Positions 1 through 9,550 of a DNA stretch of 64,000 nucleotides are shown here, piece after piece. Made by a program: the position numbers and the translations under genes. The first letter of the stretch is position 1; each line of letters starts with the position of its first letter. Under the pieces are notes generated by a model. The model searched no databases and was not told where the DNA came from. It saw only the letters and a list, made by a program, of their open reading frames with translations. The stretch spans positions 124,001 through 188,000 of the forward strand of contig NZ_CANKXG010000001.1 of NCBI RefSeq assembly GCF_947487575.1. The letters are read 5' to 3'. This stretch comes from an uncultured Algibacter sp. (GTDB taxonomy: Bacteria > Bacteroidota > Bacteroidia > Flavobacteriales > Flavobacteriaceae).

Positions 1-767
1 AGTGGGATCCAAACATGGCACCTTACGTATATATGGAGCGTAACGGCATTCATATTATAAACCTTTACAAAACAGCGGCTAAAATTGATGAAGCCGGAGC
101 AGCACTTGCTAAAATTGCTGCTTCTGGACGTAAAATTTTATTCGTTGCAACAAAAAAACAAGCAAAAGATATTGTATCTGAAAAAGCTACAGAAATTAAC
201 ATGCCTTACATCACAGAAAGATGGCCAGGTGGTATGTTAACTAACTTTGTTACTATTAGAAAAGCAGTTAAAAAAATGGCTTCTATTGATAGAATGAAGA
301 AAGATGGTACGTTCATGACATTATCTAAAAAAGAGCGTTTACAAGTTGATCGTTTAAGAGCTAAGTTAGAGAAAAACTTAGGTTCTATTTCAGATATGAC
401 ACGTTTACCAGGTGCTTTATTTGTTGTAGATATTAAGCGTGAGCATATCGCGATTAAAGAAGCACAGAAATTAAACATTCCAATTTTTGCAATGGTAGAT
501 ACCAACTCTGATCCACGTCAGGTTGATTATGTTATCCCTGCAAATGACGATGCTTCTAAATCAATAGATAAAATCTTAACGCATGTAGCATCTGCAGTAT
601 CTGGTGGATTAGCTGAACGTAAAGCTGAAAAAGAAGCTGCTGCTGCTCCTAAAGAGGAAGCTCCAAAAGCTAAAAAAGAAGCAAAAACTGAAGCAGTAGT
701 TGAAAAATCTACTCCTAAAGCTAAAGCTGCACCTGCTAAAAAAGCTGTTGCGGAAGAAGAAGAATAA
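1..767 (+). CDS. rpsB: 30S ribosomal protein S2, 5' end cut by window
   Basis: Ribosomal protein S2 of the small subunit. The reading frame is already open at base 3, where the codons read W-D-P-N directly before M-A-P-Y-V, the typical S2 context, so the methionine at base 15 is internal and the true start lies left of the window. The S2 core ends near residue 200 of the visible part. It is followed by a low-complexity Ala/Lys/Glu tail of about 50 residues, common in Bacteroidetes S2. It is followed by tsf, the usual bacterial partner, with a hairpin between the two genes. Confidence 0.97.
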   Translation, partial: WDPNMAPYVYMERNGIHIINLYKTAAKIDEAGAALAKIAASGRKILFVATKKQAKDIVSEKATEINMPYITERWPGGMLTNFVTIRKAVKKMASIDRMKKDGTFMTLSKKERLQVDRLRAKLEKNLGSISDMTRLPGALFVVDIKREHIAIKEAQKLNIPIFAMVDTNSDPRQVDYVIPANDDASKSIDKILTHVASAVSGGLAERKAEKEAAAAPKEEAPKAKKEAKTEAVVEKSTPKAKAAPAKKAVAEEEE

Positions 768-788
768 AAAAACTTAATACAACATTAT

Positions 789-838
789 AAAGTCGTTTGA
801 TTCTTTTCTTTGTTGAATAAATTGAACGACTTTTTTAA
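789..838 (+). terminator. Hairpin with T-run between rpsB and tsf
   Basis: AAAGTCGTT (789-797) pairs with AACGACTTT (825-833) and runs into T residues. It is a likely intrinsic terminator or attenuator that could set the S2 to EF-Ts ratio. The long loop (27 nt) makes it weaker than a classic terminator. Confidence 0.6.
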
Positions 839-850
839 ATTATAATCATT

Positions 851-1825
851 ATGAGTACTACAGTAAAAATTACAGCCGCTGAAGTAAATAAATTAAGACA
901 AGCAACTGGTGCAGGTATGATGGACTGCAAAAAAGCTTTAGTTGAAGCTGAAGGTGATTTTGATAAAGCTATTGACGTTCTTCGTAAAAAAGGACAAAAA
1001 GTAGCTGAAAAAAGAGCTGACAGAGATTCTTCTGAAGGTGCTGCTATTTCAAAAATTAATGCAGACCAAACTGAAGGTGTTGCTATAGTTCTAGGATGTG
1101 AAACAGACTTTGTTGGTAAAAACGAAAACTTTTTAGCATTAGCAAGTCAATTAGGAGATATTGCACTTAACACAAATTCTAAAGATGAATTTTTAGCTGC
1201 TGATTTTGGAGGTATGACTGTTGCTGAAAAATTAGTTGAGCAAACAGGTGTTATTGGTGAAAAACTTGAAATCACAGCTTTTGAAAAATTAGAAGCAGCT
1301 TATGTTGGTTCTTATGTTCACATTAACAAGATTGCTGCTTTAGTAGGGTTATCTGCTAAAGTTGATAATGCTGATGTTTTAGTTAAAGATGTAGCAATGC
1401 AAGTAGCTTCTATGGGAGCAACTTCGTTATCATACAAAGATTTTGACCCTGCTTTTGTAGCATCAGAAACTGAAGCTAGAATTGCTGTTATTGAAAAAGA
1501 CAATATTGAATTAGGACGTTTAGGCAAAACACTTAAAAATGTTCCTAAATATATTTCTATGGCTCAATTAACTCCTGAAGTTATTGCTGAAGCTGAAGAA
1601 GCTGCTAAAGCTGAATTAAAAGCTGAAGGTAAACCAGAACAAATCTGGGACAGAATTTTACCTGGAAAAATGGAACGTTTTATTTCTGATAACACAACTT
1701 TAGATCAAGAGCAATGTCTTTTAGATCAAAAATTCATCAAAGATGAAAAGAAAACTGTTGCAGAATATGTTTCTACTTACGGTGAAGTTGAAATTGCAGG
1801 TTTCAAACGCGCTACAGTAGGATAA
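851..1825 (+). CDS. tsf: Elongation factor Ts
   Basis: Guanine-nucleotide exchange factor for EF-Tu in the cytoplasm. The N-terminal UBA-like segment (about residues 6-48, with TGAGMMDCKKAL) and the TDFVG motif at residues 85-89 that contacts EF-Tu are both clear. The length of 324 residues is longer than E. coli EF-Ts (283) and typical of Bacteroidetes. It lies 83 nt downstream of rpsB and is closed by a strong terminator, so rpsB-tsf is the transcription unit and pyrH is separate. Confidence 0.97.
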   Translation: MSTTVKITAAEVNKLRQATGAGMMDCKKALVEAEGDFDKAIDVLRKKGQKVAEKRADRDSSEGAAISKINADQTEGVAIVLGCETDFVGKNENFLALASQLGDIALNTNSKDEFLAADFGGMTVAEKLVEQTGVIGEKLEITAFEKLEAAYVGSYVHINKIAALVGLSAKVDNADVLVKDVAMQVASMGATSLSYKDFDPAFVASETEARIAVIEKDNIELGRLGKTLKNVPKYISMAQLTPEVIAEAEEAAKAELKAEGKPEQIWDRILPGKMERFISDNTTLDQEQCLLDQKFIKDEKKTVAEYVSTYGEVEIAGFKRATVG

Positions 1826-1883
1826 TTTTTTATGCGACACGTACTAGACTTTTTTAAGTAAAGCGAAAATCCAATAAAAATTC

Positions 1884-1919
1884 AAACCACTATTCTAAAT
1901 TAGAGTAGTGGTTTTTTTA
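1884..1919 (+). terminator. Intrinsic terminator after tsf
   Basis: A 13-bp stem with one G-U pair, AACCACTATTCTA against TAGAGTAGTGGTT, with a 4-nt loop and seven Ts directly after it. It ends the rpsB-tsf unit. Confidence 0.9.
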
Positions 1920-1965
1920 TTCTAAAATTCGAGTTTCATAAAATTCAAAAAATAAAAAAAATGTG

Positions 1966-1973
1966 TAGCTTTG
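1966..1973 (+). promoter_or_regulatory. pyrH promoter -7 box
   Basis: TAGCTTTG matches the Bacteroidetes -7 consensus TAnnTTTG, 17 nt before the pyrH start codon. The tsf terminator lies upstream. No good -33 TTTG is visible at the expected spacing. Confidence 0.6.
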
Positions 1974-1990
1974 CTAAACTTCAAATTTAA

Positions 1991-2698
1991 ATGAAATACA
2001 AAAGAATACTACTGAAATTATCTGGTGAAGCCCTAATGGGAGAGCGCCAATATGGTATTGACCCTAACCGATTAGCAGAATATGCAGAAGACATTAAAAC
2101 CATTACCAGTAAAGGTATTGAGGTTGCCATAGTGATTGGTGGCGGAAATATTTTTAGAGGTGTTGCCGGAGCTAGTAAAGGTATGGATCGGGTGCAAGGT
2201 GACCACATGGGTATGCTTGCAACGGTTATTAATGGTTTGGCTTTACAAGGCGCTTTAGAAGATGCTGAGATACCTACTAGACTACAAACTGCTATAAAAA
2301 TCAATGAGGTTGCTGAACCGTTTATAAGAAGAAAAGCAATGCGACACCTTGAAAAAGGACGTGTAGTTATTTTTGGTGGTGGCACTGGAAATCCTTATTT
2401 TACTACAGATTCTGCAGCTGTTTTACGAGCTATAGAAATTGAGGCTGATGTGATTTTAAAAGGAACACGTGTAGATGGTATTTATAATGCCGACCCAGAA
2501 AAAGATACTAGTGCTGTTAAATTTAATTCTATTTCTTTTGATGATGTTTTGAGAAAAGGCTTAAAAGTTATGGATACTACAGCATTTACATTAAGTCAAG
2601 AAAACAAATTACCAATTATTGTTTTTGATATGAATAAAAAAGGAAACTTACTTAAAGTTATTTCTGGAGAAAATATTGGTACCGTTGTAAACGTATAA
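1991..2698 (+). CDS. pyrH: UMP kinase
   Basis: Phosphorylates UMP to UDP with ATP in pyrimidine nucleotide synthesis; cytoplasmic hexamer of the amino-acid kinase family. Visible hallmarks are [10 protein letters not shown] near the N-terminus (phosphate binding), IGGGNIFRG at residues 49-57, and [16 protein letters not shown] at about 128-143. The length of 235 residues is standard. It sits between tsf and frr as in most bacteria, and frr follows after 53 nt, probably on the same transcript. Confidence 0.97.
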   Translation: MKYKRILLKLSGEALMGERQYGIDPNRLAEYAEDIKTITSKGIEVAIVIGGGNIFRGVAGASKGMDRVQGDHMGMLATVINGLALQGALEDAEIPTRLQTAIKINEVAEPFIRRKAMRHLEKGRVVIFGGGTGNPYFTTDSAAVLRAIEIEADVILKGTRVDGIYNADPEKDTSAVKFNSISFDDVLRKGLKVMDTTAFTLSQENKLPIIVFDMNKKGNLLKVISGENIGTVVNV

Positions 2699-2751
2699 TA
2701 ATTGGCGTAGTTTTTGAACAAGTATATATAATTTGAAAAAAGTTTAAAACA

Positions 2752-3309
2752 ATGAACGAAGACATACAATTTATATTAGATAGCACAAAAGAAGCAATGG
2801 ATAACGCTTTAGCGCATCTCAAAAAACAATTTTTAAACATTAGAGCTGGTAAAGCAAGCCCTGCAATGTTAGGAAGCGTAATGGTTGATTATTATGGTAC
2901 ACAAACACCGCTTAGTCAAGTAGCAAATGTAAATACACCCGATGGTAGAACGATTACTGTTCAACCTTGGGAGAAAAGCATGCTACAAGAAATAGAGCGT
3001 GGTATAGCTTATGCAAATCTTGGATTTAACCCAATGAATAATGGAGAAACTATTATTATTAATGTGCCACCATTAACAGAAGAGCGCCGTAAAGACCTTG
3101 CAAAACAAGCTAAGGCTGAAGCAGAAGATGCTAAAGTAAGTATCAGGTCTGCGCGTAAAGATGCTATGAATGACATTAAAAAGAATGACGATGTATCGGA
3201 AGATTTAAAGAAAAATGCCGAAATAGATGTGCAGCAAATAACAGACAATCACGTTAAAATTGTAGACGATCTATATGATAATAAGGAAAAAGAAATCATG
3301 ACCGTATAG
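2752..3309 (+). CDS. frr: Ribosome recycling factor
   Basis: Splits the post-termination ribosome together with EF-G. The length of 185 residues is the standard size. The long helical region with AGKASPAML and the tail ITDNHVKIVDDL...KEKEIM are typical of RRF. It is the last gene of pyrH-frr, and a terminator follows within 50 nt. Confidence 0.97.
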   Translation: MNEDIQFILDSTKEAMDNALAHLKKQFLNIRAGKASPAMLGSVMVDYYGTQTPLSQVANVNTPDGRTITVQPWEKSMLQEIERGIAYANLGFNPMNNGETIIINVPPLTEERRKDLAKQAKAEAEDAKVSIRSARKDAMNDIKKNDDVSEDLKKNAEIDVQQITDNHVKIVDDLYDNKEKEIMTV

Positions 3310-3328
3310 TAACAATTTAACTTTTTTT

Positions 3329-3357
3329 AAAACCGTCATAAAGACGGTTTTTTTTAT
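3329..3357 (+). terminator. Intrinsic terminator after frr
   Basis: AAAACCGTC and GACGGTTTT form a 9-bp stem with a 5-nt loop and run into eight or more Ts. Confidence 0.9.
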
Positions 3358-3368
3358 TTCAAAATTAC

Positions 3369-3397
3369 AAACCTAATAATTACTAATTATTAGGTTT
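3369..3397. repeat. Perfect 29-nt palindrome upstream of the MMPL gene
   Basis: Fourteen bases (3369-3382, AAACCTAATAATTA) are followed by a single C and the exact reverse complement (3384-3397). There is no T-run after it, so it is not an obvious terminator. It lies about 40 nt before the -7 box of the exporter gene, where it could be an operator. Confidence 0.5.
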
Positions 3398-3433
3398 ATT
3401 CTATTTGTTAACTGGTATTATCACTGTTTTTTC

Positions 3434-3441
3434 TACCTTTG
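3434..3441 (+). promoter_or_regulatory. -7 box of the MMPL exporter gene
   Basis: TACCTTTG fits TAnnTTTG, 19 nt before the start codon, and gives a short leader. A TTTG lies at 3404-3407, but the spacing (26 nt) is longer than usual. Confidence 0.55.
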
Positions 3442-3460
3442 CCAATTCTTTAGCTAAAGC

Positions 3461-5857
3461 ATGTTTAAACTTTTTACAAAAGATTTTTGGGACGTTACAG
3501 CAAGATTGATTTTACGAAATAAAATTGTAATTCTTGTTGGTATTGTAATTGCTACTTTTCTTTTTGCGCAGAAATGGGAAAACATGCGTTTTACCTATAC
3601 TGAAGCTAATCTATTGCCTGATGATCATGAAGTAAATATCATCTACAATGATTTTTTAGAAACCTTTGGTGAGGAAGGTAATCTTATTATACTTGGTATA
3701 AAAGACACAACTTTATTTACTGTAGAGAAGTTAAATGCGTGGAATAAACTTTCGGAAAATTTTAAAAAAAATGACGCTGTAGAAACAGTTGTTTCGATAA
3801 AAGACCTTCAAAAGCTTTTAAAAAACACTAAAAATAAGAAGTTCGATTTAGTACCTTTTATTAAAGATTCTATAACATCTATAGCTCAAATTGAAACCTT
3901 GCAAACAGAGCTTTTTAAAAAGTATCCATTTTATGATAATTTCTTGTTTAATAAAGAAACCAAAACAATAAGAACTGCTATATACATTAACAAAGCCATT
4001 GTAAATACATCGGCAAGGAAAGATTTTGTTGTTAAGGTACTACTTCCAGAGATTGAAACTTTTGAAACCAAAAATAACTTAGATGTTAGAATATCTGGAA
4101 TGCCCTATATAAGAACACTAAATTCTCAAAACATTATTGATGAAATTGGTAAATTTATTATAGCTGCATTATTGGTTACATCCGTGATTTTCTTTTTCTT
4201 TTTCAGGTCATTTAGAGCCACATTAATTTCGCTAGTTGTTGTTTGCATTGGTGTTATGTGGACTCTTGGAATTATTGGTTTATTAAATTATGAAATTACA
4301 GTATTAACCGCATTAATCCCTCCTTTAATAATTGTTATTGGGATACCCAATTGTATTTTTCTAATTAATAAATATCAACATGAAGTAAAGTTACACGGTA
4401 ATAAAGTAAAATCTTTACAGCGCGTTATTACAAAAATTGGTAACGCTACCTTAATGACAAATGTTACTACTGCTTCTGGTTTCGCAACTTTCATTCTAAC
4501 TGAAAGTAAACTTTTAAAGGAGTTTGGTGTTGTAGCATCGTTAAGCATTTTAGCTATTTTTATTCTGTGTTTACTCATAATTCCTATCATTTATAGTTTT
4601 ATGCCTTACCCGAAGGACCGTCACCTAGAACACTTAAACAAGCGTTGGATTGGTGGTTTTGTAAATTGGATGGAGCGTATGGTAAAGCAAGAGCGAATTG
4701 CCATTTATATTACCTCGATCGTTTTACTAGTAGTAAGTATTATTGGTATTTATCAAATAAAAATCTCAGGGAGTTTAATTGAAGATATGCCTCAAGAATC
4801 GGAATTTGTGAATGATATTCGGTTTTTTGAAGAAGAATTTAATGGTATCATGCCATTAGAAATTATGATAGATACCAAGCGTAAAAAAGGAGTTATGAAG
4901 CTATCTACCCTTAAACGTATGGATACACTTGAAGATTTAATTATTGAAACTCCAGAGCTATCAAAGCCTGTTTCAGTAGTTGGTTTAGTTAAATACTCCA
5001 AACAAGCGTATTATAACGGTAACACAAAGTACTATCAGCTACCTACTTCGCAAGAAAACAGCTTTATTTTATCTTACGCTAAAAACTCATCTTCAAATAT
5101 CGATTTACTAAAAAACTTTGTAGATAGCACAGGGCAATATGCTCGCATCACTACTTTTATGAAGGATGTTGGTACCGATAAAATGGAACGTATTGAAGAA
5201 AATCTTCAGACCAAAATTGATAAAGTATTTCCTAAAGAACGTTATAATGTTATCATGACTGGAAAAGCATTATTATTTCAAAAAGGAACAAAATATTTAG
5301 TAAAAAACTTAGTAATATCTTTAAGCCTAGCCATACTATTAATTGCCTTGTTTATGGCATATATGTTTCGTTCTGGGCGAATGATTATCGTTTCTCTCAT
5401 TCCAAACTTATTACCGCTTTTAGTAACAGCAGGTTTAATGGGTTATTTGGGTGTTCCTATAAAGCCCTCTACCATTTTAGTATTTAGTATTGCATTTGGT
5501 ATTTCTGTTGATGATACCATTCATTTTTTAGCAAAATACAGGCAAGAACTGCAAGCAAACAACTGGAAAATTAAAGTGTCGGTTTATGGTGCTTTACGCG
5601 AAACAGGTGTAAGTATGTTTTATACTTCCATTGTTTTATTTTTCGGTTTCTCTGTATTTACAATTTCTAGTTTTGGAGGAACAGTTGCACTCGGTGCATT
5701 AGTCTCGGCCACATTACTATTTGCTATGTTATCCAACCTCTTGCTTTTACCTTCTTTATTACTATCTCTTGAACGAAGTATTGCTAACCAACAAGTACTT
5801 AGAAAGCCTTCAATAAATATTATTCCTGAAGAAGAAAATGATGATGATGAAGTCTAG
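3461..5857 (+). CDS. RND superfamily exporter (MMPL type)
   Basis: An inner-membrane protein of 798 residues built as two similar halves. Each half has one membrane helix, a large periplasmic domain, and then a block of five or six helices (about 230-390 and 615-785). This is the MMPL/SSD layout, smaller than tripartite AcrB-type pumps. The acidic signature ISVDDTIHFLAKYRQ in the C-terminal half is typical of the proton-relay segment. No adaptor or outer-membrane gene lies nearby, so the substrate is unknown; lipids or hydrophobic compounds are usual for the family. It has its own promoter and an acidic C-terminal tail (EEENDDDEV). Confidence 0.85.
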   Translation: MFKLFTKDFWDVTARLILRNKIVILVGIVIATFLFAQKWENMRFTYTEANLLPDDHEVNIIYNDFLETFGEEGNLIILGIKDTTLFTVEKLNAWNKLSENFKKNDAVETVVSIKDLQKLLKNTKNKKFDLVPFIKDSITSIAQIETLQTELFKKYPFYDNFLFNKETKTIRTAIYINKAIVNTSARKDFVVKVLLPEIETFETKNNLDVRISGMPYIRTLNSQNIIDEIGKFIIAALLVTSVIFFFFFRSFRATLISLVVVCIGVMWTLGIIGLLNYEITVLTALIPPLIIVIGIPNCIFLINKYQHEVKLHGNKVKSLQRVITKIGNATLMTNVTTASGFATFILTESKLLKEFGVVASLSILAIFILCLLIIPIIYSFMPYPKDRHLEHLNKRWIGGFVNWMERMVKQERIAIYITSIVLLVVSIIGIYQIKISGSLIEDMPQESEFVNDIRFFEEEFNGIMPLEIMIDTKRKKGVMKLSTLKRMDTLEDLIIETPELSKPVSVVGLVKYSKQAYYNGNTKYYQLPTSQENSFILSYAKNSSSNIDLLKNFVDSTGQYARITTFMKDVGTDKMERIEENLQTKIDKVFPKERYNVIMTGKALLFQKGTKYLVKNLVISLSLAILLIALFMAYMFRSGRMIIVSLIPNLLPLLVTAGLMGYLGVPIKPSTILVFSIAFGISVDDTIHFLAKYRQELQANNWKIKVSVYGALRETGVSMFYTSIVLFFGFSVFTISSFGGTVALGALVSATLLFAMLSNLLLLPSLLLSLERSIANQQVLRKPSINIIPEEENDDDEV

Positions 5858-5969
5858 ATTAAAAACTTTAAGGTTTTGGTATTTGGCACTAATCATTTTT
5901 AATATTTACTTTAATTGCTATTGAGATTAATATTTGAAAATTTTATATTTACATTATAAAAATTTCAAT

Positions 5970-7403
5970 ATGCAATCAAAAACAGTTTCAGAATTATTAT
6001 CGCAAGAAATTATCCTGCCAGAGGTGGAAATTAAAGGTTGGGTAAGAACTTTTAGAGCAAATCGTTTTATTGCTTTAAATGATGGTTCGACAATTAATAA
6101 TATTCAATGTGTAGTTGATTTTGAAAACTTTGATGAATCCTTACTAAAAAGGATTACAACAGGAGCCGCTATGCATATAAAAGGAGAATTGGTTGAAAGC
6201 CAAGGTAAAGGGCAAAAAGTTGAAATAAAAGTTAGCGAATTAAATATCCTAGGAGATTCTGACCCTGAAACTTATCCCATTCAACCAAAAAAGCATTCTT
6301 TTGAATTTCTAAGAGAAAATGCACATCTGCGTACAAGAACAAATACGTTTAGCGCTGTAATGCGTTTACGTTCAGCACTCTCTTTTGCTATCCATAAATA
6401 TTTTAATGAAAATGGATTTTATTACATGCATGCACCAATTATTACAGGAAGCGATGCTGAAGGTGCAGGTGAAATGTTTCAGGTTACAAATCTGGATACT
6501 AAAAACCCGCCTTTAAATGATCAAGGTAATATTGATTACTCTAAAGATTTCTTCGGAAAAGAAACCAATTTAACGGTTTCTGGACAGTTGGAAGCTGAAA
6601 CCTATGCTATGTCTCTAGGTAAAGTGTATACATTTGGACCAACTTTTAGAGCCGAAAACTCTAATACTTCTCGTCATTTGGCAGAATTCTGGATGATTGA
6701 ACCAGAAGTAGCTTTCATGGATTTAGCGGGAAATATGGATTTAGCTGAAGATTTTATGAAATCTGTTATTACGTTCGTTTTAGACAACAATCGTGAAGAT
6801 TTAGAGTTTTTAGATAAACGCCTGCAAGATGAGGAAAAAAGAAAACCACAGGCAGAACGAAGTGAGATGACTTTAATAGAAAAATTAAACTTTGTAACAG
6901 ACAACAATTTTAAACGCGTTAGTTACACTGAAGCTATTGATATTTTAAGAAACTCAAAACCTAATAAGAAAAAGAAATTCAAATATTTAATAAATGAATG
7001 GGGAACAGATTTACAAAGTGAGCATGAACGTTTCTTAGTTGAAAAACACTTTAAATGCCCTGTTATTTTGTTCGATTACCCTGCAAACATTAAAGCCTTT
7101 TACATGCGCTTAAATGAAGACGGCAAAACTGTTCGTGCCATGGATATTCTTTTTCCTGGTATAGGAGAAATAGTTGGTGGTGCACAACGTGAAGAACGAT
7201 TAGATGTTTTAAAAGAAAGAATGGCAACTATAAATATTCCTGAAGAAGAACTTTGGTGGTATCTAGATTTGCGTAAGTTTGGTACCGCAGTACACTCAGG
7301 TTTTGGATTAGGATTTGAGCGTTTAGTCATGTTTGCCACAGGTATGGGTAACATTAGAGATGTTATTCCTTTCCCTAGAACCCCTCAAAATGCAGAATTT
7401 TAA
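5970..7403 (+). CDS. asnS: Asparaginyl-tRNA synthetase
   Basis: Class II aminoacyl-tRNA synthetase that charges tRNA-Asn. An N-terminal OB fold ([21 protein letters not shown]) is followed by the catalytic core, with motif 2 around [20 protein letters not shown] and motif 3 as [16 protein letters not shown] near the C-terminus. The ATG at 5970 is chosen, giving 477 residues, because the protein family starts with a short lead like [10 protein letters not shown]. The in-frame ATG at 5934 would add 12 residues not expected in the family, and a TATATTTA promoter-like box lies just after it. Confidence 0.95.
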   Translation: MQSKTVSELLSQEIILPEVEIKGWVRTFRANRFIALNDGSTINNIQCVVDFENFDESLLKRITTGAAMHIKGELVESQGKGQKVEIKVSELNILGDSDPETYPIQPKKHSFEFLRENAHLRTRTNTFSAVMRLRSALSFAIHKYFNENGFYYMHAPIITGSDAEGAGEMFQVTNLDTKNPPLNDQGNIDYSKDFFGKETNLTVSGQLEAETYAMSLGKVYTFGPTFRAENSNTSRHLAEFWMIEPEVAFMDLAGNMDLAEDFMKSVITFVLDNNREDLEFLDKRLQDEEKRKPQAERSEMTLIEKLNFVTDNNFKRVSYTEAIDILRNSKPNKKKKFKYLINEWGTDLQSEHERFLVEKHFKCPVILFDYPANIKAFYMRLNEDGKTVRAMDILFPGIGEIVGGAQREERLDVLKERMATINIPEEELWWYLDLRKFGTAVHSGFGLGFERLVMFATGMGNIRDVIPFPRTPQNAEF

Positions 7404-7437
7404 AATAAAGTTTTAAAAAAGGTAAACTTGGTACAAC

Positions 7438-7468
7438 TTTGGTATACTAATCCCTTTTTATATCTTTG
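7438..7468 (+). promoter_or_regulatory. rpoN promoter (TTTG, 19 nt, TATCTTTG)
   Basis: TTTG at 7438-7441 and TATCTTTG at 7461-7468 are separated by 19 nt, an excellent match to the flavobacterial primary-sigma promoter. Transcription would start near 7475, 16 nt before the rpoN start codon. Confidence 0.8.
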
Positions 7469-7490
7469 ATTAACAACCTGAATAAACCAC

Positions 7491-8945
7491 ATGCTTAAAC
7501 AATATTTACAATTTAAATTATCTCAAAAACTATCCCCTCAGCAAATTCAATTAATGAAATTGATACAGCTGCCAACACAAGCTTTTGAGCAACGTTTAAA
7601 GCAAGAATTGGAGGAAAACCCAGCTTTAGAAGGTGGCAAAGAAGATAGTCAAGATGATTTAGATTCTGATTTTGATAACACTGACGACTTTGATGACAAT
7701 GAATCTAATACCGAAGATATAAATATCGACGAGTATTTGAGTGATGATGAAGTACCTGATTACAGGACACAAGTGAATAATTACAGTACTGACGATGAAG
7801 AAAAAACCATGCCTTATGCAGCTGGAACATCATTCACACAGCATTTGGTCAATCAATTAAATACTTATAGGCTATCTGATGAGGAACGAGATATTGCGGA
7901 ATTTTTAGTAGGGAGTGTAGGCGAAAGCGGTTATATAAGACGTGAATTAAGTGATATTGTAGACGATTTAGCGTTTACGCAAAGTGTTTATACTAACGAA
8001 GAACAAGTTGGAAAAGTTTTAAAAATTGTACATCAATTAGATCCTGCGGGAGTGGGTGCTAGAAATCTACAGGAGTGTTTAAGCATTCAATTGCACAGAA
8101 AAGAAAAAACAGTAGATACTGAATTAGCGATTAATATTATTGACAATGCTTTTGATCAATTTACTAAAAAGCATTATAAAAAATTACTACATAAGTTTAA
8201 TATTTCTGAAAATCAACTCAAAAATGCTATAACTGAAATTGAACATTTAAACCCTAAACCTGGTGGTTCTTATGCTGGAAATAACAGAATTGTTGAGCAT
8301 GTAGTTCCAGATTTTGCTATTAAAATTATTGATGGTGAATTAGAATTGACACTAAATGGAAGAAACGCACCAGAACTTCATGTATCAAGAGAATACAACA
8401 ATATGCTTAAGGGGTATAAAGATGCTAAAGACAAATCAAAGTCTCAAAAAGATGCTGTTATTTTTATTAAACAAAAACTAGATGCAGCAAAATGGTTTAT
8501 TGAAGCTATAAAACAACGTCAGCAAACTTTATTTGTAACTATGAGTGCCATTATGCATTACCAAAAAGATTATTTTCTAACTGGTGATGAGCGCAACTTA
8601 AAACCAATGATTCTTAAAGATATTGCCGATGAAATAAAAATGGATGTTTCAACAGTATCTAGAGTTGCAAATAGTAAATATGTGGATACACCATACGGAA
8701 CTAAGCTAATTAAAGAATTCTTTTCCGAATCTATGAAAAATGACCAAGGAGAAGATGTATCAACAAGAGAAATTAAGAAAATACTTGAAACCGTAATTGA
8801 AGAAGAAAACAAGAAAAAGCCTTTAACTGACGAAAATTTAGCATCAATTTTAAAAGAAAAAGGATATCCTATTGCTCGTCGAACAGTTGCAAAATATAGA
8901 GAACAACTAGATATACCTGTAGCCCGATTACGTAAAAAAATATAA
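7491..8945 (+). CDS. rpoN: RNA polymerase sigma-54 factor
   Basis: Sigma-54 directs RNA polymerase to -24/-12 promoters and needs AAA+ activators. The N-terminal activator-interacting region is Gln/Leu-rich (LKLSQKLSPQQIQLMKLIQLP), followed by an acidic linker (about residues 50-90), the core-binding domain, and the RpoN box ARRTVAKYRE close to the C-terminus. The length of 484 residues is normal. The asnS-rpoN order is common in Flavobacteriaceae. Its stop codon overlaps the start of the next gene (TAATG), so the two are translationally coupled. Confidence 0.96.
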   Translation: MLKQYLQFKLSQKLSPQQIQLMKLIQLPTQAFEQRLKQELEENPALEGGKEDSQDDLDSDFDNTDDFDDNESNTEDINIDEYLSDDEVPDYRTQVNNYSTDDEEKTMPYAAGTSFTQHLVNQLNTYRLSDEERDIAEFLVGSVGESGYIRRELSDIVDDLAFTQSVYTNEEQVGKVLKIVHQLDPAGVGARNLQECLSIQLHRKEKTVDTELAINIIDNAFDQFTKKHYKKLLHKFNISENQLKNAITEIEHLNPKPGGSYAGNNRIVEHVVPDFAIKIIDGELELTLNGRNAPELHVSREYNNMLKGYKDAKDKSKSQKDAVIFIKQKLDAAKWFIEAIKQRQQTLFVTMSAIMHYQKDYFLTGDERNLKPMILKDIADEIKMDVSTVSRVANSKYVDTPYGTKLIKEFFSESMKNDQGEDVSTREIKKILETVIEEENKKKPLTDENLASILKEKGYPIARRTVAKYREQLDIPVARLRKKI

Positions 8946-9550
8946 TGGATAAACTATTAAAGAGTATCTCATATATTTTTCATCCATTAATAATGCCTCT
9001 TCTTGGTGTTATTTTTTACTTTTCAAAATCTCCACGTTATGTCCCAATTGAAATTATTCATGCGAAAATAGTATCACTTTTAATATTAACCATAATACTT
9101 CCTGTTTTACTCTATTTATTATTAAAAACAATTGGACTAGTTAAGACCATTAATTTAGAAACCAGTAAAGAACGCATTTACCCCTTACTGCTTAATGGAA
9201 TTGTTTTATTAATAGTATTGCAACGCATATTAACACCCTCACAGTCTATTGAACTTTATTTTTTCTTTTTAGGTATTCTTGTATCGAACTTTACTTGTTT
9301 ATTTCTTGCAATAATGAAATTTAAAGCCAGTATCCACATGATAGCTATATCTGGAATCTTTATGTTTTTCATTGCGCTTAGTATCCATTTTAGTATTAAT
9401 ATAAATGGAACATTAGCATTAGTGTCTGTAATAATGGGAGCTATTGCGACCTCAAGAATTCACCTAAAGGCACATTCGTATATAGAATTAATAATAGGGG
9501 TGTTTATTGGCGTTATTCCACAATTAATATTGGTAACTTATTGGTTATAA
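8945..9550 (+). CDS. Integral membrane protein, PAP2-like
   Basis: A protein of 201 residues with about six hydrophobic helices, coupled to rpoN by a one-base overlap. Residues such as KASIHMIAISG and SRIHLKAHSYIELIIG resemble degenerate PAP2 (lipid phosphatase) motifs: a Lys/His pair, then Arg...His. The full catalytic signature is not evident, so enzymatic activity is uncertain. It ends 6 nt inside the convergent barrel gene. Confidence 0.6.
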   Translation: MDKLLKSISYIFHPLIMPLLGVIFYFSKSPRYVPIEIIHAKIVSLLILTIILPVLLYLLLKTIGLVKTINLETSKERIYPLLLNGIVLLIVLQRILTPSQSIELYFFFLGILVSNFTCLFLAIMKFKASIHMIAISGIFMFFIALSIHFSININGTLALVSVIMGAIATSRIHLKAHSYIELIIGVFIGVIPQLILVTYWL

